Below are positions 45,221 to 55,550 of a stretch of 64,000 nucleotides of DNA, piece by piece. Every line of letters begins with the position of its first letter. The first letter of the stretch is position 1. The position numbers and the translations under genes were made by a program. Below the pieces are notes generated by a model, which was given only the letters and a program-made list of their open reading frames with translations, was not told the DNA's origin and did not search any database. This stretch comes from Lactimicrobium massiliense (lineage in GTDB: Bacteria > Bacillota_I > Bacilli_A > Erysipelotrichales > Erysipelotrichaceae), in the NCBI RefSeq assembly GCF_900343155.1, contig NZ_OUNG01000003.1, positions 186,001 through 250,000 of the forward strand. The letters run 5' to 3'.

Positions 45221-46162
45221 ATGAGTAGAAAAGCAGATATTGTTACACAGCCCGAAGAAAGTAAGCTTGAATCTCTGGATGCGGAGGAAATACGATCAGA
45301 AAAAGGATATCAGTATTACAGAGATCATTTTACTTTTAAGTGCCATGAATGCGGATGCCCGATGATTCTTACCAAAAGCTCAAAGAAATATACAACATAT
45401 TACTTTCGACACAATGAATCAGATCCGGAAAAACGTTTTTCAAATTGCAAAGATTACAAACAAGGTATCAAGAAACTTAGCCGAAGTTCCGTAGCAGTCG
45501 GCGATAAGGTGTTTGATCCTTTCAAGAAAACGAATCCTACAGCAACTACCACAAGCGCTACGCATGCTTCCAGAGTCAGCAATTTATCAGACTCTGATGA
45601 AGATGAAAACGAAGAAAATACTTATGACCAGAGAAAGAACAGTAAGTATTACAAACTGGAAGCTCTATATTATGGTCTGAAGGATTCCCCTTCCTATGCC
45701 GAATGCAAGATCAATGATATTCACGGAAAAATACGCAGTTATCGTGTGGGTGATACTTTGATTGACGGAGAGACATACGAGAGACTCTCTGACATCAACA
45801 TGTCGGATCCTCATGTCTTTACCTGCCGAGTTATTTCGCAGCCGGAAAGGAACGCAATAGCTCAACAGCTGAAAAATATGGGTGATAGGTATTTCAACAA
45901 CCATATTTTTCTCAAAGCCAGCTACTCTGTAGAAAACAGTAATACTAAGCCGGTTTATATTGTGTTTAATTTGTATCCAAAGGAAAGAAGCGAGTATTTT
46001 GACGAATATAATGCGAAGAAAGAAAAATTTGGCGGGACTGTCGATATCGTTGTGTTTTCTACACGAAGTAAACTTATTTATGATGAAAATGACAAAGCAA
46101 TTGTCGACATCACTGTCTACGACACTCCTCGCTATTGTTTTGTACCAGCTTCTGAAATTTGA
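45221..46162 (+). CDS. unknown protein with CoiA-like N-terminal zinc motif
   Basis: 313 residues from the ATG at 45221 (GAGGTG upstream), 21 bp after the HTH gene, so co-transcribed with it. The N-terminus FKCHECGCPMILTK...YYFRHN resembles the cysteine/histidine zinc motif of CoiA-like competence proteins. A Ser/Thr/Asp/Glu-rich linker follows, then a mixed alpha/beta domain that is not recognised. Its end overlaps the convergent recombinase gene by 31 bp. Confidence 0.6.
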   Translation: MSRKADIVTQPEESKLESLDAEEIRSEKGYQYYRDHFTFKCHECGCPMILTKSSKKYTTYYFRHNESDPEKRFSNCKDYKQGIKKLSRSSVAVGDKVFDPFKKTNPTATTTSATHASRVSNLSDSDEDENEENTYDQRKNSKYYKLEALYYGLKDSPSYAECKINDIHGKIRSYRVGDTLIDGETYERLSDINMSDPHVFTCRVISQPERNAIAQQLKNMGDRYFNNHIFLKASYSVENSNTKPVYIVFNLYPKERSEYFDEYNAKKEKFGGTVDIVVFSTRSKLIYDENDKAIVDITVYDTPRYCFVPASEI

Positions 46163-47559
46163 TAAGCTTTCCGGATTTCATCTGTCACATTCACTTCAGA
46201 CTGTTCCGTTCTGGATGAATGCTTCTCAAGGACATCCAAGTTTGTTTGATCATCAGAGATATTCTCAATGCGAAGGGTATCTCTTTTTTCTCTGTTTCTC
46301 GCATCAATGTACAGGTCTGCAGAACCCGATATTTCCAGATTTACAAACGGTTCATTATCAATGTGCAGACTTGAATTCAGCTTATAAGTATGATCCTCAG
46401 CTTGATTCAACGGATGCTTATTCATGATTTTCAAAAGTCTGTACAGGTACTCTTCATCAGCAAAGTCCACACGTTTTAAGGGCGTATTCTCAATGCAATG
46501 CCCCATAATGTACTGGGAATCCAGCATACTCATACCGAGTGTATAAAGATGTGTCGCCATGTTTCTGCGCAGAAGATAGGTAGTCACATCCTTCTCAACA
46601 AGTCCGTCTTCCGCATCATTTTCCTGTCTCAGTAAATATGAAAGACCCGCATACTCCTTTTCAGACATCTTAACTTTTTCTCTCAGAAGATTTTTACCGG
46701 CATCACTTAGGTTTCTGCTTGTGCACCGGATTCCATATGATGATCCGTGACAGGCAACCGGCATTTCATCAATACTCCTGTAAACAGTTCCGTCTTCCGC
46801 CGTGTACGGAAATGATATGTTCTCTGTCAGAAATGATTTTCTTTTCTGCAGAAGATCAAGAAGACAGTCAATCACCGGAATCTGCCTGGGTGCGTTATAA
46901 GTTTTTCCACCCAGTTTCAATGCATTGCTTGCGATCTTTGTTGTCTGATAAATCTGCATGTAATAGCATCCGGGATGATCCTGCATTTCACGGATACCGC
47001 CCCAATTTAAGCCGCAGGCTTCGTTATTACGGACAGCCGAGCAAAACATCAAGGTAAGTCCGATCAGCTCTCCTTGGCTTGTTTCCGGGTCTTTCAGAGC
47101 GTCACAGACAAGCAGTTCTTCCTTCACAGACAATGATCTGCGGATCAGCATTGCCGCAGCATTGACATCCTCCTTGGCATCCTTTCTCTTTTCAAAATCG
47201 TATCCGTTTCCCCACATTCTGTAATGATCAATATCCAGGTTCTGCGGATCTTTGAAGAACGCTTCACATGGATCATATACAAGATGACGGATATCGGTAT
47301 TGATACTGAGACGGCTGTAGTTTGTTTCCTCTCCGATAACGGAAAGCAGTTCTTCCAGGTTTTCTTCCGAATATTCACTCATTGGGAAAGCCGTGTTGAC
47401 ATACGGAAAGATCATGGTTTCATACCGGTTGATATACGTGTCACGGGTTGTCTGATTGATTCCCTGTGTATAAGAATCAAAGTATTTATGCACCGCACCA
47501 ATGAAATTCATCTTGCCTTTTGGTGTCAGTGTTTCTCTTTTCATATCAAAAAACAGCAT
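46132..47559 (-). CDS. divergent tyrosine-recombinase-like protein
   Basis: 475 residues. The catalytic-like region has Arg in SAVRNNEACGLNWGGI, TYLLRRNMATHLYTLGMSML with the second Arg, and QYIMGH. At the normal nucleophile distance after GH (ENTPLKRVDF) no Tyr is found; a Tyr occurs only later (DEEYLY). A C-terminal tail of about 90 residues is extra. Its ATG overlaps the stop of the partner gene as TAATG, so the two are made together. It could be a recombinase subunit or a DNA-binding relative. Confidence 0.65.
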   Translation of the reverse strand: MLFFDMKRETLTPKGKMNFIGAVHKYFDSYTQGINQTTRDTYINRYETMIFPYVNTAFPMSEYSEENLEELLSVIGEETNYSRLSINTDIRHLVYDPCEAFFKDPQNLDIDHYRMWGNGYDFEKRKDAKEDVNAAAMLIRRSLSVKEELLVCDALKDPETSQGELIGLTLMFCSAVRNNEACGLNWGGIREMQDHPGCYYMQIYQTTKIASNALKLGGKTYNAPRQIPVIDCLLDLLQKRKSFLTENISFPYTAEDGTVYRSIDEMPVACHGSSYGIRCTSRNLSDAGKNLLREKVKMSEKEYAGLSYLLRQENDAEDGLVEKDVTTYLLRRNMATHLYTLGMSMLDSQYIMGHCIENTPLKRVDFADEEYLYRLLKIMNKHPLNQAEDHTYKLNSSLHIDNEPFVNLEISGSADLYIDARNREKRDTLRIENISDDQTNLDVLEKHSSRTEQSEVNVTDEIRKAYQISEAGTKQ

Positions 47560-48297
47560 TACTTTTCTCTCTTTCCACCGGTTACTTCCAGTTCAAAACC
47601 ATACTTTGAACTGATTCTGATCTTTGCGTTTTCCCCCTTGATCCGTGCATGTATGCTCAGATCCGTGAGGTGGCAGTCATCTTCTTCTGTTTCACAGAAA
47701 ACGTGACTTCCATCCAGTTGTCTAAAGACCACATACGTGTCCGTTTGTTTCTGCACCAGTCTGGCAATTCTTTCCTGCTTTAGTTTCAGGATCATCTGTG
47801 AGGCAGGATTACCAAAATCACAGTAATTTCTGGCAAAGGTCATATCCGGAACATTGCCCAAAAGATAATCCGTTTCACACTCTTCAAAAGCACATTCTTC
47901 AAGTGCCCAGTGTCTGTAATTTGATTTGAAATTGTCACCACTATAACCATTAAGATCAATGATTCTCTCTTCCTGGTCACTGGAAGACAGATCAATTTCA
48001 TTTTTCTTCAGATATTTCCGAAGGACTTTACGGCACAGTTCATTCAGATTTGACGGTGTCACCACCCTTGTAAATCCGTTCAAGACAACCGTGCCATTAC
48101 CAACAACCGACTGTTCAGCCAATTCACTGGCATCACTCATATTGTATGCGGTCAGTTGTTTCTGCTGTTCTTCCTTCAGAAGATCCGCCAACAAATCCGG
48201 TATCGGAACCAGTCTGTAAGACTCTTTTTTTGAAAACGGTTGGTAAGTCTTTCCGTTGAAAGAAACCTTTCTCCGTATCACAAACTGATAAAATTTT

Positions 48298-49945
48298 GGC
48301 TCAATCCCAAAACCTGTTGATATGACGCCATGTGGGACGGAGATATAGTACGAATATAAAAATGGATCTCGTATAATTGTGTGTACCCAAACATACAAGA
48401 TAGGAGATCCATATGAATGTTAACACACAGCCGCTTATTCAGGAAGAATTACTTGATACCAGATCAGACGATCTGCGCTCCGATGCACATGATCTGATTG
48501 ATTCAATTTCTGATGTGCAACTCCAGAGTGGCATTTTAACATTCTCATCAGGTCTGCCATCCTTTACCCAGGTTGGTATGCCGGAAACGGCCGTTAAAGA
48601 GATCTCTATAGGCACATCATCCAGACCTGCCAGGCGCAGTGTCACTGAATATTTCTTTAAGGGAAAGCTGAATCGTCTGAACGGACAGCCGATTTACTGC
48701 AACTGCTGTGGCCAGGAAATGGTGTATAACGGCACAACTGAGGTTGACTTGAAACACATTCCTATGGGAGGTATCTATACTCATATCGTTGTATCCAAGC
48801 AGAGAGCACTCTGCCAGAATAAGAACTGTCCGGTCAGTACTTATACAGAACCACTAGATTTCAAGGCTCAGGGACATCTGATTACAGCTGCTCTTGAGAA
48901 CTATACACGCGATCTGCTTCGCTTTGGACTGACAATGAAGGAAATATCCATCATTACCGGTTTAAGCAAGAATACAGTCAAGGAGATCGATAAGAAGCGC
49001 CTTCAGGAGCTGTATACCGTTAATGGTGAAGGCAAGGAACTGAAGAAGCCTGCAGAATGCCTGGAGTATCTTGGCATTGATGAATTTCTTCTTCATAAAG
49101 GCCATAAATACGCTACGTTGATCATGGACCTGAAGAGCGGACATGTGCTGTACCTTGCCTATGGCAAGAAGAAACAGACTGTATATGACTTTATTGACTG
49201 GGTCGGCATCGACTGGATGAAGAACGTGAAGGCTGTGGCCTGTGATATGAACAGTGACTTTGAAGAAGCCTTTAAAGATCGCTGTGAATGGCTGGATATT
49301 GTCTATGACCATTTCCATCTGGTCAAAAACTTCAATGACAAGGTGGTATCAGAAGTCCGTAAAGAGGAACAGAAGCGCCTGATAGAAGAAGGCAATACAG
49401 AAGCTGCCAAAGCTCTCAAAGGCTCTAAGTATGTTCTGATGACAAGTGCTGAAACAAGAAAGCAGAAAGAAAAAGATGCCAAAGCGGGCAAAACCATTGC
49501 CCGTGGAAGCGATCTGTTCAAGAAGCCGGAGGTGAAGCAGAAAGCAGGCGTTGAAGAAGAATACAAGAAGCTATTGGATGAAAACAAGCTGTTCTTCACC
49601 ATGGATCTGGTAAAGGAACAGCTTGATAAAGCATACAAAGCAAATAGCGAAAGAGGCATGAAGATTCATATTAAACGGATCATACGCACCTGCAAAGCAA
49701 CAGAGAACAAGCATTTCATATGGTTTGCCAAGCTGCTGGAGGAACACATGAAAGGAATTATCTCTCATGCAAGAGTCCATATCTCATCCGGCAAAGTTGA
49801 AGGAACCAACCAGATGATAAAAACATTGAGACGCAAAGGATACGGCTATCCAGATGATGAATATTTCTTCCTGAAGATCATTGATGCCAGCAGGAAATTC
49901 TCATGACCTCTGGGTACATCTATCAACAGGAATTAGGACTGAACC
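48298..49945 (+). mobile_element. ISL3-family insertion sequence
   Basis: 1648 bp with imperfect inverted ends starting GGCTCAATCC and GGTTCAGTCC, sharing CCTGTTGATA about 15 bases in. The flanking 8 bp AAAATTTT are identical at 48290-48297 and 49946-49953. It holds one transposase gene. Confidence 0.95.
48413..49906 (+). CDS. tnp: ISL3-family transposase
   Basis: 497 residues: N-terminal zinc fingers (CNCCGQEM and CQNKNCPV), a helix-turn-helix (GLSKNTVKEIDKKRL), and the DDE core with LGIDEFLLHKG, AVACDMNSDFEEAF, DHFHLVKNFND, and SGKVEGTNQMIKTL carrying the final Glu. GGAGATCCAT lies before the ATG. It looks intact and active. Confidence 0.94.
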   Translation: MNVNTQPLIQEELLDTRSDDLRSDAHDLIDSISDVQLQSGILTFSSGLPSFTQVGMPETAVKEISIGTSSRPARRSVTEYFFKGKLNRLNGQPIYCNCCGQEMVYNGTTEVDLKHIPMGGIYTHIVVSKQRALCQNKNCPVSTYTEPLDFKAQGHLITAALENYTRDLLRFGLTMKEISIITGLSKNTVKEIDKKRLQELYTVNGEGKELKKPAECLEYLGIDEFLLHKGHKYATLIMDLKSGHVLYLAYGKKKQTVYDFIDWVGIDWMKNVKAVACDMNSDFEEAFKDRCEWLDIVYDHFHLVKNFNDKVVSEVRKEEQKRLIEEGNTEAAKALKGSKYVLMTSAETRKQKEKDAKAGKTIARGSDLFKKPEVKQKAGVEEEYKKLLDENKLFFTMDLVKEQLDKAYKANSERGMKIHIKRIIRTCKATENKHFIWFAKLLEEHMKGIISHARVHISSGKVEGTNQMIKTLRRKGYGYPDDEYFFLKIIDASRKFS

Positions 49946-52149
49946 AAAATTTTTCTTCCGGAAATGACGGTACACGAACAATGTCCTTCCACTTCAATGC
50001 ACAGACAGCACTTGTATCAATACCGGTCAGCAGCTTGATCAGAATGCCAAGATAACGTGAATCATCTTTGTAATTACGCAATGCTGTTTTGTAAATGCCG
50101 GTCATTTCTTTTAAAGAAAAGTGCCGTTTCACAAGGCTGTTACGGACTTCATAGTAACGACGGTCAAAGTTGCTGATCTGTCTCGCCGCCTTCTTCAAAG
50201 GATTCTCTTCCATCAGTTTCTGTTCCACCGCACGGTCAAAAACACCGGAAAGAGAATAAACAATGAATGACTTTACTTTCAGACTTTCAAAGCCTTCGAA
50301 CAATTCTTCAACTGCATTGTTGATGATTTCATCCGTCACATACAAAGGTGGCAGGTCTCCGATCTTATTCAAAGCCTTCCTCATCCACTCCGGATGCTCC
50401 GCATACAACACATCGTATTCCGAATGAATATACAGGAATGTTTTTAACGAAATCTGTGAATTATTGTTTTCAAAAAGTTCTGTTGCTTTGTCACGAATCG
50501 AAAATATTTCTTCTTTTGTTTCTATGGTTGAGTACGGGTAAACAGAATCAAGCCAGTTAATAATTCCGTCTTCCGAAACACTGCGGACACTCTTTTCCGT
50601 TCCGGGAACAATTGATTTTCCGTCTGACGGATTAACGATGTAGGCATCAATTCGGAACAGGTCTTTGTTCTTTCTCAGCTTATAAGCAATCGTAATTTCA
50701 TTTGAAAATGAATATAGCTGTGGCTTACGGCGCTGCCTTCCGGTTTTCAACAATGTGTCATATTCAGCACCGTGATAGAAAGATCTGTACGAAGAAATAA
50801 CAGAACGATCTGCTGTAATGACAAACGGTTTCCTTTCAAGATACTGATCCTGATATTGTGTGACAGTCTTATACTGAATGATCTTTGTTTCTGTTGCGAC
50901 ACGATCATTACCGGAGAACCAGACAAACATTTTCCGCTTCGGATTTGTGTTGTAATTCATGTCTGGCGGAAGTAACTGCACCTGACATTGTGAGAATTGA
51001 TTTTCCGAAGCGATGACTTTGGTCACGTCATTTATCTGTGTATCGCTTCCGAAGATCATAAGATTTTTGATTGGCAAATACATCTGCCGGTACGTTTCCG
51101 CAATCAGTTTCACATCACTTTCCGCAGAAAATTTTCTGTCAAAGTAAAGAATGTTTGTATGATTTCTTCCGTATCTTTGAATGAAGTCCGTCAGCTTTTT
51201 CGATGAAATCCAGGAAACATTTTCCGGATAAACACCGGATTGATACAGAGAGAGTTCATTCATTTCCGATACCGCAAACGTAACTTTCTGTCTGGAAATT
51301 GAGCGATCATCCAACCACTTTCTCACAAAAAACGGTGATGGATTTATTACAAGTGCACCATCATTGTCACCGAATTTTGATGTGAAATCATAAAACAATT
51401 TATTGTTCTCGAGCACATAAGTGTTTTCACTTTCATCACTTTTCAGGCACGAAACGATCTCCGGAAATGAATATTTGATTGCCGGAATTTTATTTCTGAT
51501 CGCAGCTAAATTTTTAATGTCTGTGTTAGTAACATCCGGATTTTTGCTTTTGATCAGCCCTATGAATCTGTTAAAGTCGTTCACAAAAAATCTGATCAGA
51601 TTGATTTTTGCTTCATCATCCGGAGAGAAATCCGTGATCAGACCAACAGCACTTTTCAGATTTTTTCCGACGGAAAATTCATTCCCGTGTGTAAGTTTTA
51701 CACAACAAACCGCCTTATAAAATTCTTCAAATTGTTCAGCTGACACTTTCGAAAGTTTGGGACTTTTCGCATAGGAAGTTTTGAAATTCTGTAATGCTGT
51801 CTTTCTTCCGTCCACATTATGCGGACGATTCATTTCAACTTTCAGCCGAATAGAATACGCCGCCACGATCAAATTGGCCTGTGTCTCAATCGGTAGTTTA
51901 TACCGAAGCAAACAGGATTCTGCCTCTTGGTAATCTTCAATGATTCCGTAACCTTCAAAGCGCAAAAACTTCCGCAGATCCTCACCAGGGTGTTCCTGCA
52001 TAAAAGTACGGATTTTCATTACCAGTTCTTTCAAAAGATCATCTTGATTTTCCATACCAGTAATATACCATATCTGTTGAAATGGCGTTAGCGTGCTTTG
52101 AATTAAATATTATTTATTTGATATTAAACGCCACTTTGAAAGAATATTT

Positions 52150-52167
52150 GTGGTCAAAATGGGGTCA
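52150..52167 (+). repeat. GGGTCA-type direct-repeat pair inside attR
   Basis: GTGGTCA (52150) and GGGGTCA (52161), 11 bp apart, 70-87 bp inside the right boundary. Same arrangement as at 16183 and 20002. Confidence 0.5.
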
Positions 52168-52235
52168 AAGAAAAAACAGGTATCCGGAAAACGCCTTGTT
52201 TAAGTCGTTTCCGGATACCTGTAAGCCACACGGTA

Positions 52236-53774
52236 TTATTCCAGCTCGATGGTTCCGGGAGGCTTTGAGGTAAGATCATACATGACACGGTTGACACCTT
52301 TCACCTCATTGATAATTCTGTTCATGCATGTCTGCAGCAGCTTCCAGTCAAGATTGGCTGCTTCGGCGGTCATGAAATCAGATGTCAGTACACCTCTTAG
52401 TACAACGGCATAGTCATAGGTTCTGTGATCACCCATGACACCGACGGAGCGCATATTGGACAGAGCTGCAAAAAACTGTCCTTTGCCGGTATCCACACCT
52501 GCTTTTTCAAGTTCCTGGCGGAAGATGGCATCTGCCTCCTGGACAATTCTGACCTTTTCTGCCGTCACCTCACCAACAATGCGGATGCCAAGTCCTGGTC
52601 CCGGGAATGGCTGTCTGAAGACCAGCTTTCTGGGAATGCCAAGTTCCAGGCCGACCTGTCTGACTTCATCCTTGAACAGCGTTCTTAATGGCTCCACGAT
52701 TTCCTTGAAATCAACATGATCCGGCAGGCCGCCGACATTGTGATGGGACTTGATGACGGCACCCTTGCCAATGCCGGATTCTACAACATCCGGATAAATG
52801 GTTCCCTGGGCAAGGAAATCCACCTTGCCGATCTTCTTTGCTTCTTTTTCAAAAACATTGATGAACTCAGCACCGATGATCTTTCTCTTCTGCTCAGGAT
52901 CGGATACGCCCTTGAGCTTTTCATAGAAGTAATCCTGGGCATTGACTCTGACAAAGTTGAGCTCATAGGGACCATTGGGGCCAAAGACTGCTTCGACTTC
53001 ATCGCCTTCATCTTTGCGCAGCAGGCCGTGGTCCACAAAGACACAGGTCAGCTGCTTGCCTACTGCCTTTGACAGCAGGACCGCACATACAGAAGAATCT
53101 ACGCCGCCGGACAGAGCACACAGCACTTTGCCATTGCCGATCTTCTTACGCAGTTCCTGTACAGATGTTTCCACAAAGGAATCCATCTTCCAGTCACCTG
53201 CACAGTGGCAGATATCATACACAAATGTATGGAACAGCTTCTGTCCTTCTTCGGTATGGACAACTTCCGGATGGAACTGCACAGCATACAGTTTCTTTTC
53301 CGGATTCTCCATGGCGGCGACCGGGCATACCTGGGTATGGGCAGTTACCGTAAAGCCTTCCGGTGCCTTGGCAATGTAATCTGTATGAGACATCCAGACG
53401 GTAGAAGTTTCCTTCCAATCATGCAGCAATACCGACTTTTCTGTATCCGCATGGACTTCTGTATGGCCATATTCCGAGACCGGCGCTGTTTTGACTTCAC
53501 CTTTGAGAAGATATGCCATCAGCTGGGCGCCATAGCAGATGCCAAGCACCGGAACGCCAAGTTCAAACAGCTTTGGATCATAGGACAAAGAATCTTCCAG
53601 GTAGACACTGTCTGGTCCGCCGGTCAGAATGATGCCCTTCGGATTCATTTCCTTCAGCTTTTCCAGCGGTGTTGTATAGGGATGAATCTCACAGTATACG
53701 TGATTTTCACGGACCCGGCGGGCAATCAGCTGCTTATACTGTCCGCCAAAGTCCAGTACGATAATTTTTTCCAT
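52236..53774 (-). CDS. guaA: GMP synthase (glutamine-hydrolysing)
   Basis: Makes GMP from XMP, glutamine and ATP. The 512-residue protein has the class I amidotransferase domain ([18 protein letters not shown], nucleophile Cys in [16 protein letters not shown]), the ATP pyrophosphatase loop SGGVDSSV, and the dimerisation end with [15 protein letters not shown] before the ATG at 53774 fixes the start. It follows pyrG by 18 bp, forming an operon. Its last codons are the island attachment site. Confidence 0.97.
   Translation of the reverse strand: MEKIIVLDFGGQYKQLIARRVRENHVYCEIHPYTTPLEKLKEMNPKGIILTGGPDSVYLEDSLSYDPKLFELGVPVLGICYGAQLMAYLLKGEVKTAPVSEYGHTEVHADTEKSVLLHDWKETSTVWMSHTDYIAKAPEGFTVTAHTQVCPVAAMENPEKKLYAVQFHPEVVHTEEGQKLFHTFVYDICHCAGDWKMDSFVETSVQELRKKIGNGKVLCALSGGVDSSVCAVLLSKAVGKQLTCVFVDHGLLRKDEGDEVEAVFGPNGPYELNFVRVNAQDYFYEKLKGVSDPEQKRKIIGAEFINVFEKEAKKIGKVDFLAQGTIYPDVVESGIGKGAVIKSHHNVGGLPDHVDFKEIVEPLRTLFKDEVRQVGLELGIPRKLVFRQPFPGPGLGIRIVGEVTAEKVRIVQEADAIFRQELEKAGVDTGKGQFFAALSNMRSVGVMGDHRTYDYAVVLRGVLTSDFMTAEAANLDWKLLQTCMNRIINEVKGVNRVMYDLTSKPPGTIELE
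52237..52256. other. attR: guaA 3' end (right island boundary)
   Basis: The last codons of guaA (GTIELE-stop) contain the 14-bp core identical to 16069-16082. The element rebuilt the end of guaA, so the gene stays functional. Confidence 0.65.
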
Positions 53775-53792
53775 TGATGCATCTCCTGTCAA

Positions 53793-55409
53793 TTAAGCGG
53801 CATCTTTTGCCTTTGCATGCTTGGTATCCAGTACTGCCGATACAAAGCCTCGGAACAGCGGATGTGCCTTGTTAGGACGGGACTTGAACTCCGGGTGATA
53901 CTGCACGCCGACATAGAAGCGGTCAGACGGGCATTCAATTGCCTCAACCAGCTTTCCATCCGGGGATGTACCGACGATGTTCATGCCATTCTTCTCAAAG
54001 TCTTCACGATAGTCGTTATTGAACTCATATCTGTGACGATGGCGCTCTGAAATCTGGTCAACGCCATAGCACTTCTCCAGCAGAGAACCCTTGCGGATCA
54101 CACAAGGATAGGCACCAAGACGCATTGTGCCGCCCTTATCAATGTCATCACTCTGGCCATGCATGAAGTCAATGACCTTATGCCTGGAAGATGGATCAAA
54201 CTCATTGGAGTTGGCATCCTTGTAGCCAAGAACATCACGGGCAAACTCAATTGTTGCAATCTGCATACCCAGACACAGGCCCAGATACGGTACATTGTGC
54301 TCTCTGGCATATTTCGCCGAGGCAATCATGCCTTCAATGCCTCTGTCACCAAAGCCGCCCGGGACAATGATGCCCTGCACATCACGGAAGATTGCCGGTG
54401 CACTTTCATCCGTCACATCTTCACTTTCCACCCACTTGATATGGACATGGGCGCCATTCTCATAACCGCCGTGCTTAAGGGATTCCACGACAGAAAGATA
54501 CGCATCATGCAGAGCCACATACTTGCCAACCAGGGCAACTGTGACATCCTCATCTGCCTTGTGGATTCTTTCAAGCATTTCATACCACTCGCTCAGATCG
54601 ATGGAACCCGGATCAATATGGAGCTCACGGCAGACAATAGAAGACAGGTTCTGCTGTTCCAGCATAACCGGTGCCTCATACAGATCGCCGACGGTTGTAT
54701 TTTCAATGACGCAGTCCGACTTGACGTTGCAGAACAGGGAAATCTTCTGCTTGACGTTCTGCGGCAGACGGCCGTCGCAGCGGGCAATAATGATGTTCGG
54801 ACGTACGCCAAGGTTCTGCAGTTCCTTGACGGAGTGCTGGGTCGGCTTGGACTTGTACTCGTTGGAGCCGCTGATATACGGAACCAGAGTGACATGAATG
54901 AAGCAGACATCCTGCGGTCTTTCAATCGAGATCTGACGAATCGCTTCAATGAACGGCTGTGACTCGATGTCACCAACCGTGCCGCCGATCTCGGTGATGA
55001 CGATATCCGCATCGGCACGCTTGCCGACACTGTAGATGAAACGCTTGATCTCATTGGTAATATGCGGAATGATCTGGACTGTCTCACCCAGATATTCACC
55101 ACGGCGCTCCTTCTGCAGTACATTCCAGTACACCTTGCCGGTAGTCAGATTGGAATACTGGTTCAGATTCTCATCGATGAAACGCTCATAGTGGCCCAGA
55201 TCAAGGTCTGTCTCGGCACCATCTTCTGTGACAAAGACTTCGCCATGCTGATAAGGAGACATCGTACCCGGATCTACATTAATATATGGATCCAGTTTCT
55301 GCGAAATAACCTTGAAGCCTCTCTGCTTCAGCAGTCTGCCAAGAGACGCTGCTGTAATGCCTTTGCCAAGTCCTGATACAACACCGCCTGTAACGAAAAT
55401 ATACTTCAT
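53793..55409 (-). CDS. pyrG: CTP synthase
   Basis: Converts UTP to CTP with glutamine. 538 residues from the ATG at 55409 (GGAG upstream; an in-frame start at 55478 is rejected because it lies in the leader hairpin). It has the synthetase domain ([48 protein letters not shown]) and the amidotransferase domain with nucleophile Cys in LGLCLGMQ and HPEFKSRP. First gene of the pyrG-guaA unit, with a terminator-like leader. Confidence 0.97.
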   Translation of the reverse strand: MKYIFVTGGVVSGLGKGITAASLGRLLKQRGFKVISQKLDPYINVDPGTMSPYQHGEVFVTEDGAETDLDLGHYERFIDENLNQYSNLTTGKVYWNVLQKERRGEYLGETVQIIPHITNEIKRFIYSVGKRADADIVITEIGGTVGDIESQPFIEAIRQISIERPQDVCFIHVTLVPYISGSNEYKSKPTQHSVKELQNLGVRPNIIIARCDGRLPQNVKQKISLFCNVKSDCVIENTTVGDLYEAPVMLEQQNLSSIVCRELHIDPGSIDLSEWYEMLERIHKADEDVTVALVGKYVALHDAYLSVVESLKHGGYENGAHVHIKWVESEDVTDESAPAIFRDVQGIIVPGGFGDRGIEGMIASAKYAREHNVPYLGLCLGMQIATIEFARDVLGYKDANSNEFDPSSRHKVIDFMHGQSDDIDKGGTMRLGAYPCVIRKGSLLEKCYGVDQISERHRHRYEFNNDYREDFEKNGMNIVGTSPDGKLVEAIECPSDRFYVGVQYHPEFKSRPNKAHPLFRGFVSAVLDTKHAKAKDAA

Positions 55410-55450
55410 GATGTTCAACTCCCATCCTTTCCAACCCGATAAACAAAGAA

Positions 55451-55502
55451 AAAGGGCACTAAATCCACGCGGCTTCAAAAGCCGTTTTTTTTAATGCCCT
55501 TT
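55451..55502 (-). promoter_or_regulatory. terminator-like hairpin in the pyrG leader (possible attenuator)
   Basis: On the minus strand AAAGGGCA (55502-55495) pairs with TGCCCTTT (55458-55451), enclosing a smaller GGCTT/AAGCC stem, and is followed by TTCTTTGTTT. It lies between the predicted start and the pyrG ribosome binding site, where pyrG attenuators occur in other Bacillota. Confidence 0.55.
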
Positions 55503-55514
55503 ACGACGCAAAGA

Positions 55515-55543
55515 ATGATAACACTGTGCCCGCCTGAGGGCAA
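55515..55543 (-). promoter_or_regulatory. pyrG promoter
   Basis: TTGCCC (55538-55543), 17-bp spacer and TATCAT (55515-55520) on the minus strand, between the uppP stop and pyrG. Transcription should start near 55508, just before the leader hairpin. Confidence 0.55.
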
Positions 55544-55550
55544 CTGTTTT

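Larger units (their letters stand above)
47559..52055 (-). pseudogene. large recombinase-like gene split by ISL3 insertion
   Basis: The N-terminal piece (52055 to 49946) and C-terminal piece (48289 to 47559) join in frame when the IS and one TSD copy are removed: FPEEKF continues YQFVIRRK, total 947 codons. The first ~650 residues are unrecognised. The end has a tyrosine-recombinase-like layout: LLTGIDTSAVCALKWKDI (Asp where the catalytic Arg should be), NYRHWALEE, LLGN (Asn for His) and ARNYCDF with a candidate Tyr. So it lacks two usual catalytic residues. It pairs with the 475-residue protein downstream. Confidence 0.75.
16069..52250. mobile_element. guaA-integrated genomic island with BREX defence operon
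   Basis: About 36.2 kb between two copies of the guaA 3' end. It contains a tyrosine integrase, an excisionase-like protein, a MobC-like protein, phased operators, a Mef-like gene, BREX, an integrated plasmid and several IS elements. Pairs of GGGTCA repeats at 11-bp spacing lie just inside both boundaries. The island may have grown by more than one insertion, since a third such repeat pair lies at 20002. Confidence 0.6.

Noticed and set aside
55440-55550. CTP-sensing by reiterative G addition at pyrG
   Set aside because: The predicted transcript start is near GCG, not the GGG run needed; only a general attenuator can be supported.
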